Shown here piece after piece: positions 32,095 through 32,560 of a stretch of 32,560 bases of DNA; positions within the stretch are counted from its first letter, which is position 1; each line of letters begins with the position of its first letter. Both the position numbers and the translations under genes were made by a program. The notes under the pieces are model-generated. The model did not search any database, had not been told where the DNA came from, and saw nothing but the letters and a program-made list of their open reading frames with translations. The DNA is from Euryarchaeota archaeon UBA257 (GTDB lineage Archaea > Thermoplasmatota > Poseidoniia > Poseidoniales > Thalassarchaeaceae): contig DAJO01000019.1 in assembly GCA_002498985.1 (NCBI GenBank), forward strand, positions 1,133-33,692, read 5' to 3'.

Positions 32095-32148
32095 AGCCCA
32101 CCCTCGTGTATGGGCAAAGTGGCGGGCATTTCAACCCTTCATCCTTAA

Positions 32149-32160
32149 CCTAGCCTAGGC
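32149..32160. promoter_or_regulatory. Palindrome in the prf1/pyrH divergent region
   Basis: CCTAGCCTAGG (with GCCTAGGC nested) lies midway in the 95-base divergent spacer, 30 bases before the pyrH start. It may be an operator or promoter-proximal element. Isolated and short. Confidence 0.2.
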
Positions 32161-32189
32161 ATTGATAGAGAAGTAGTGTCTCCGTATAC

Positions 32190-32560
32190 ATGATGACCAT
32201 CATTGTGGCAGCAATTGGCGGTAGTTTATTGCGTCCAGAAGTAGAACAAAAACATGTATGGTTAAGCCAATTAATTTCGATAATCAGAGATCGGGTCTCT
32301 GCAGGTGACAGGTTGGGATTAGTTATTGGAGGAGGTGCTCCGGCAAGAGAAGGGATATCATTAGCTAAACCATTGATTAATGATGACTACCACTTAGACA
32401 AGATAGGTATTGCAGCAACTAGACTTAATGCCACAATAATTAGAGAGGCTTTCACAGAAGCAGGAATTTCTGTTTCAGGGATTATACCATCAAGTGTTAA
32501 TGAAGCTGTTCAATTGCTCGAAGAAAGACCGGTTGTAGTAATGGGGGGAACTGAACCAGG
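32190..32560 (+). CDS. pyrH: UMP kinase, archaeal type (partial, 3' end beyond the window)
   Basis: The frame opens at ATG 32190 (a second ATG follows immediately) and runs off the window after 123 residues. MTIIVAAIGGSLLRPE is the phosphate-binding start of amino-acid-kinase-fold proteins. RLGLVIGGGAPAREGI is the conserved GGG loop, and the later DKIGIAATRLNATII and PVVVMGGTEPG match archaeal UMP kinases. It would phosphorylate UMP to UDP. No ribosome site is visible, which suggests a leaderless or short-leader transcript. Divergent from prf1. Confidence 0.93.
   Translation, partial: MMTIIVAAIGGSLLRPEVEQKHVWLSQLISIIRDRVSAGDRLGLVIGGGAPAREGISLAKPLINDDYHLDKIGIAATRLNATIIREAFTEAGISVSGIIPSSVNEAVQLLEERPVVVMGGTEP

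Overview
The window looks like a piece of a marine Euryarchaeota genome, most likely Marine Group II (Poseidoniia). The archaeal markers are an aRF1/eRF1-type release factor with NIKS and GGQ motifs, an archaeal-type UMP kinase, an XPD-family Fe-S helicase, ribbon-helix-helix regulation and GGTGA-type Shine-Dalgarno sites. The DNA is AT-rich by eye and very compact: convergent stop codons abut or overlap and no gene-free stretch exceeds about 150 bases. Many metabolic genes are bacterial in type (GdhA, LipA/LipB, branched-chain 2-oxoacid dehydrogenase, FolB). That mixture fits surface-ocean heterotrophic archaea. The lineage is an inference, since no marker such as rRNA is present.

Layout. 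1-2888: the tail of an amino-acid ABC transporter ATPase converges on gdhA, which lies downstream of an HD phosphohydrolase gene. 3041-6255: a co-oriented set of a tandem RHH regulator, a 66-residue basic protein of unknown function, an XPD/Rad3 helicase whose Shine-Dalgarno lies inside a perfect hairpin, and a small protein with an Hsp20-like C-terminus. 6244-18228 (minus): two very large membrane-anchored surface proteins. The nearly 3000-residue one combines a thrombospondin-type-3 calcium-binding array, a transglutaminase-like domain, a long Ig-like stalk, one membrane helix and a DUF4129-like tail. The other is about 980 residues with NEW3/CARDB-like domains. A tRNA-Leu(UAA) gene lies just upstream on the other strand.

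18454-19618 (minus): folB overlaps a FolM/PTR1-like pterin reductase gene. 19719-27669 (plus): a tightly packed lipA-bkdA1-bkdA2-bkdB-lpd-lipB-aminotransferase V unit that encodes a complete branched-chain (or related) 2-oxoacid dehydrogenase complex together with both enzymes needed to build its lipoyl cofactor. 27706-29110: a UbiX flavin prenyltransferase, then a divergent peroxiredoxin / thioredoxin-like pair. 29111-32094 (minus): prf1 (aRF1) and argS are translationally coupled. 32190-end: pyrH, cut by the window edge.

The most interesting parts are the giant transglutaminase-stalk protein and its neighbour, the RHH-small protein-XPD-Hsp20-like cluster with its RNA hairpins, and the self-contained lipoylation/dehydrogenase operon in an archaeon. 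I saw no CRISPR array, insertion sequence, phage gene, toxin-antitoxin pair or rRNA.
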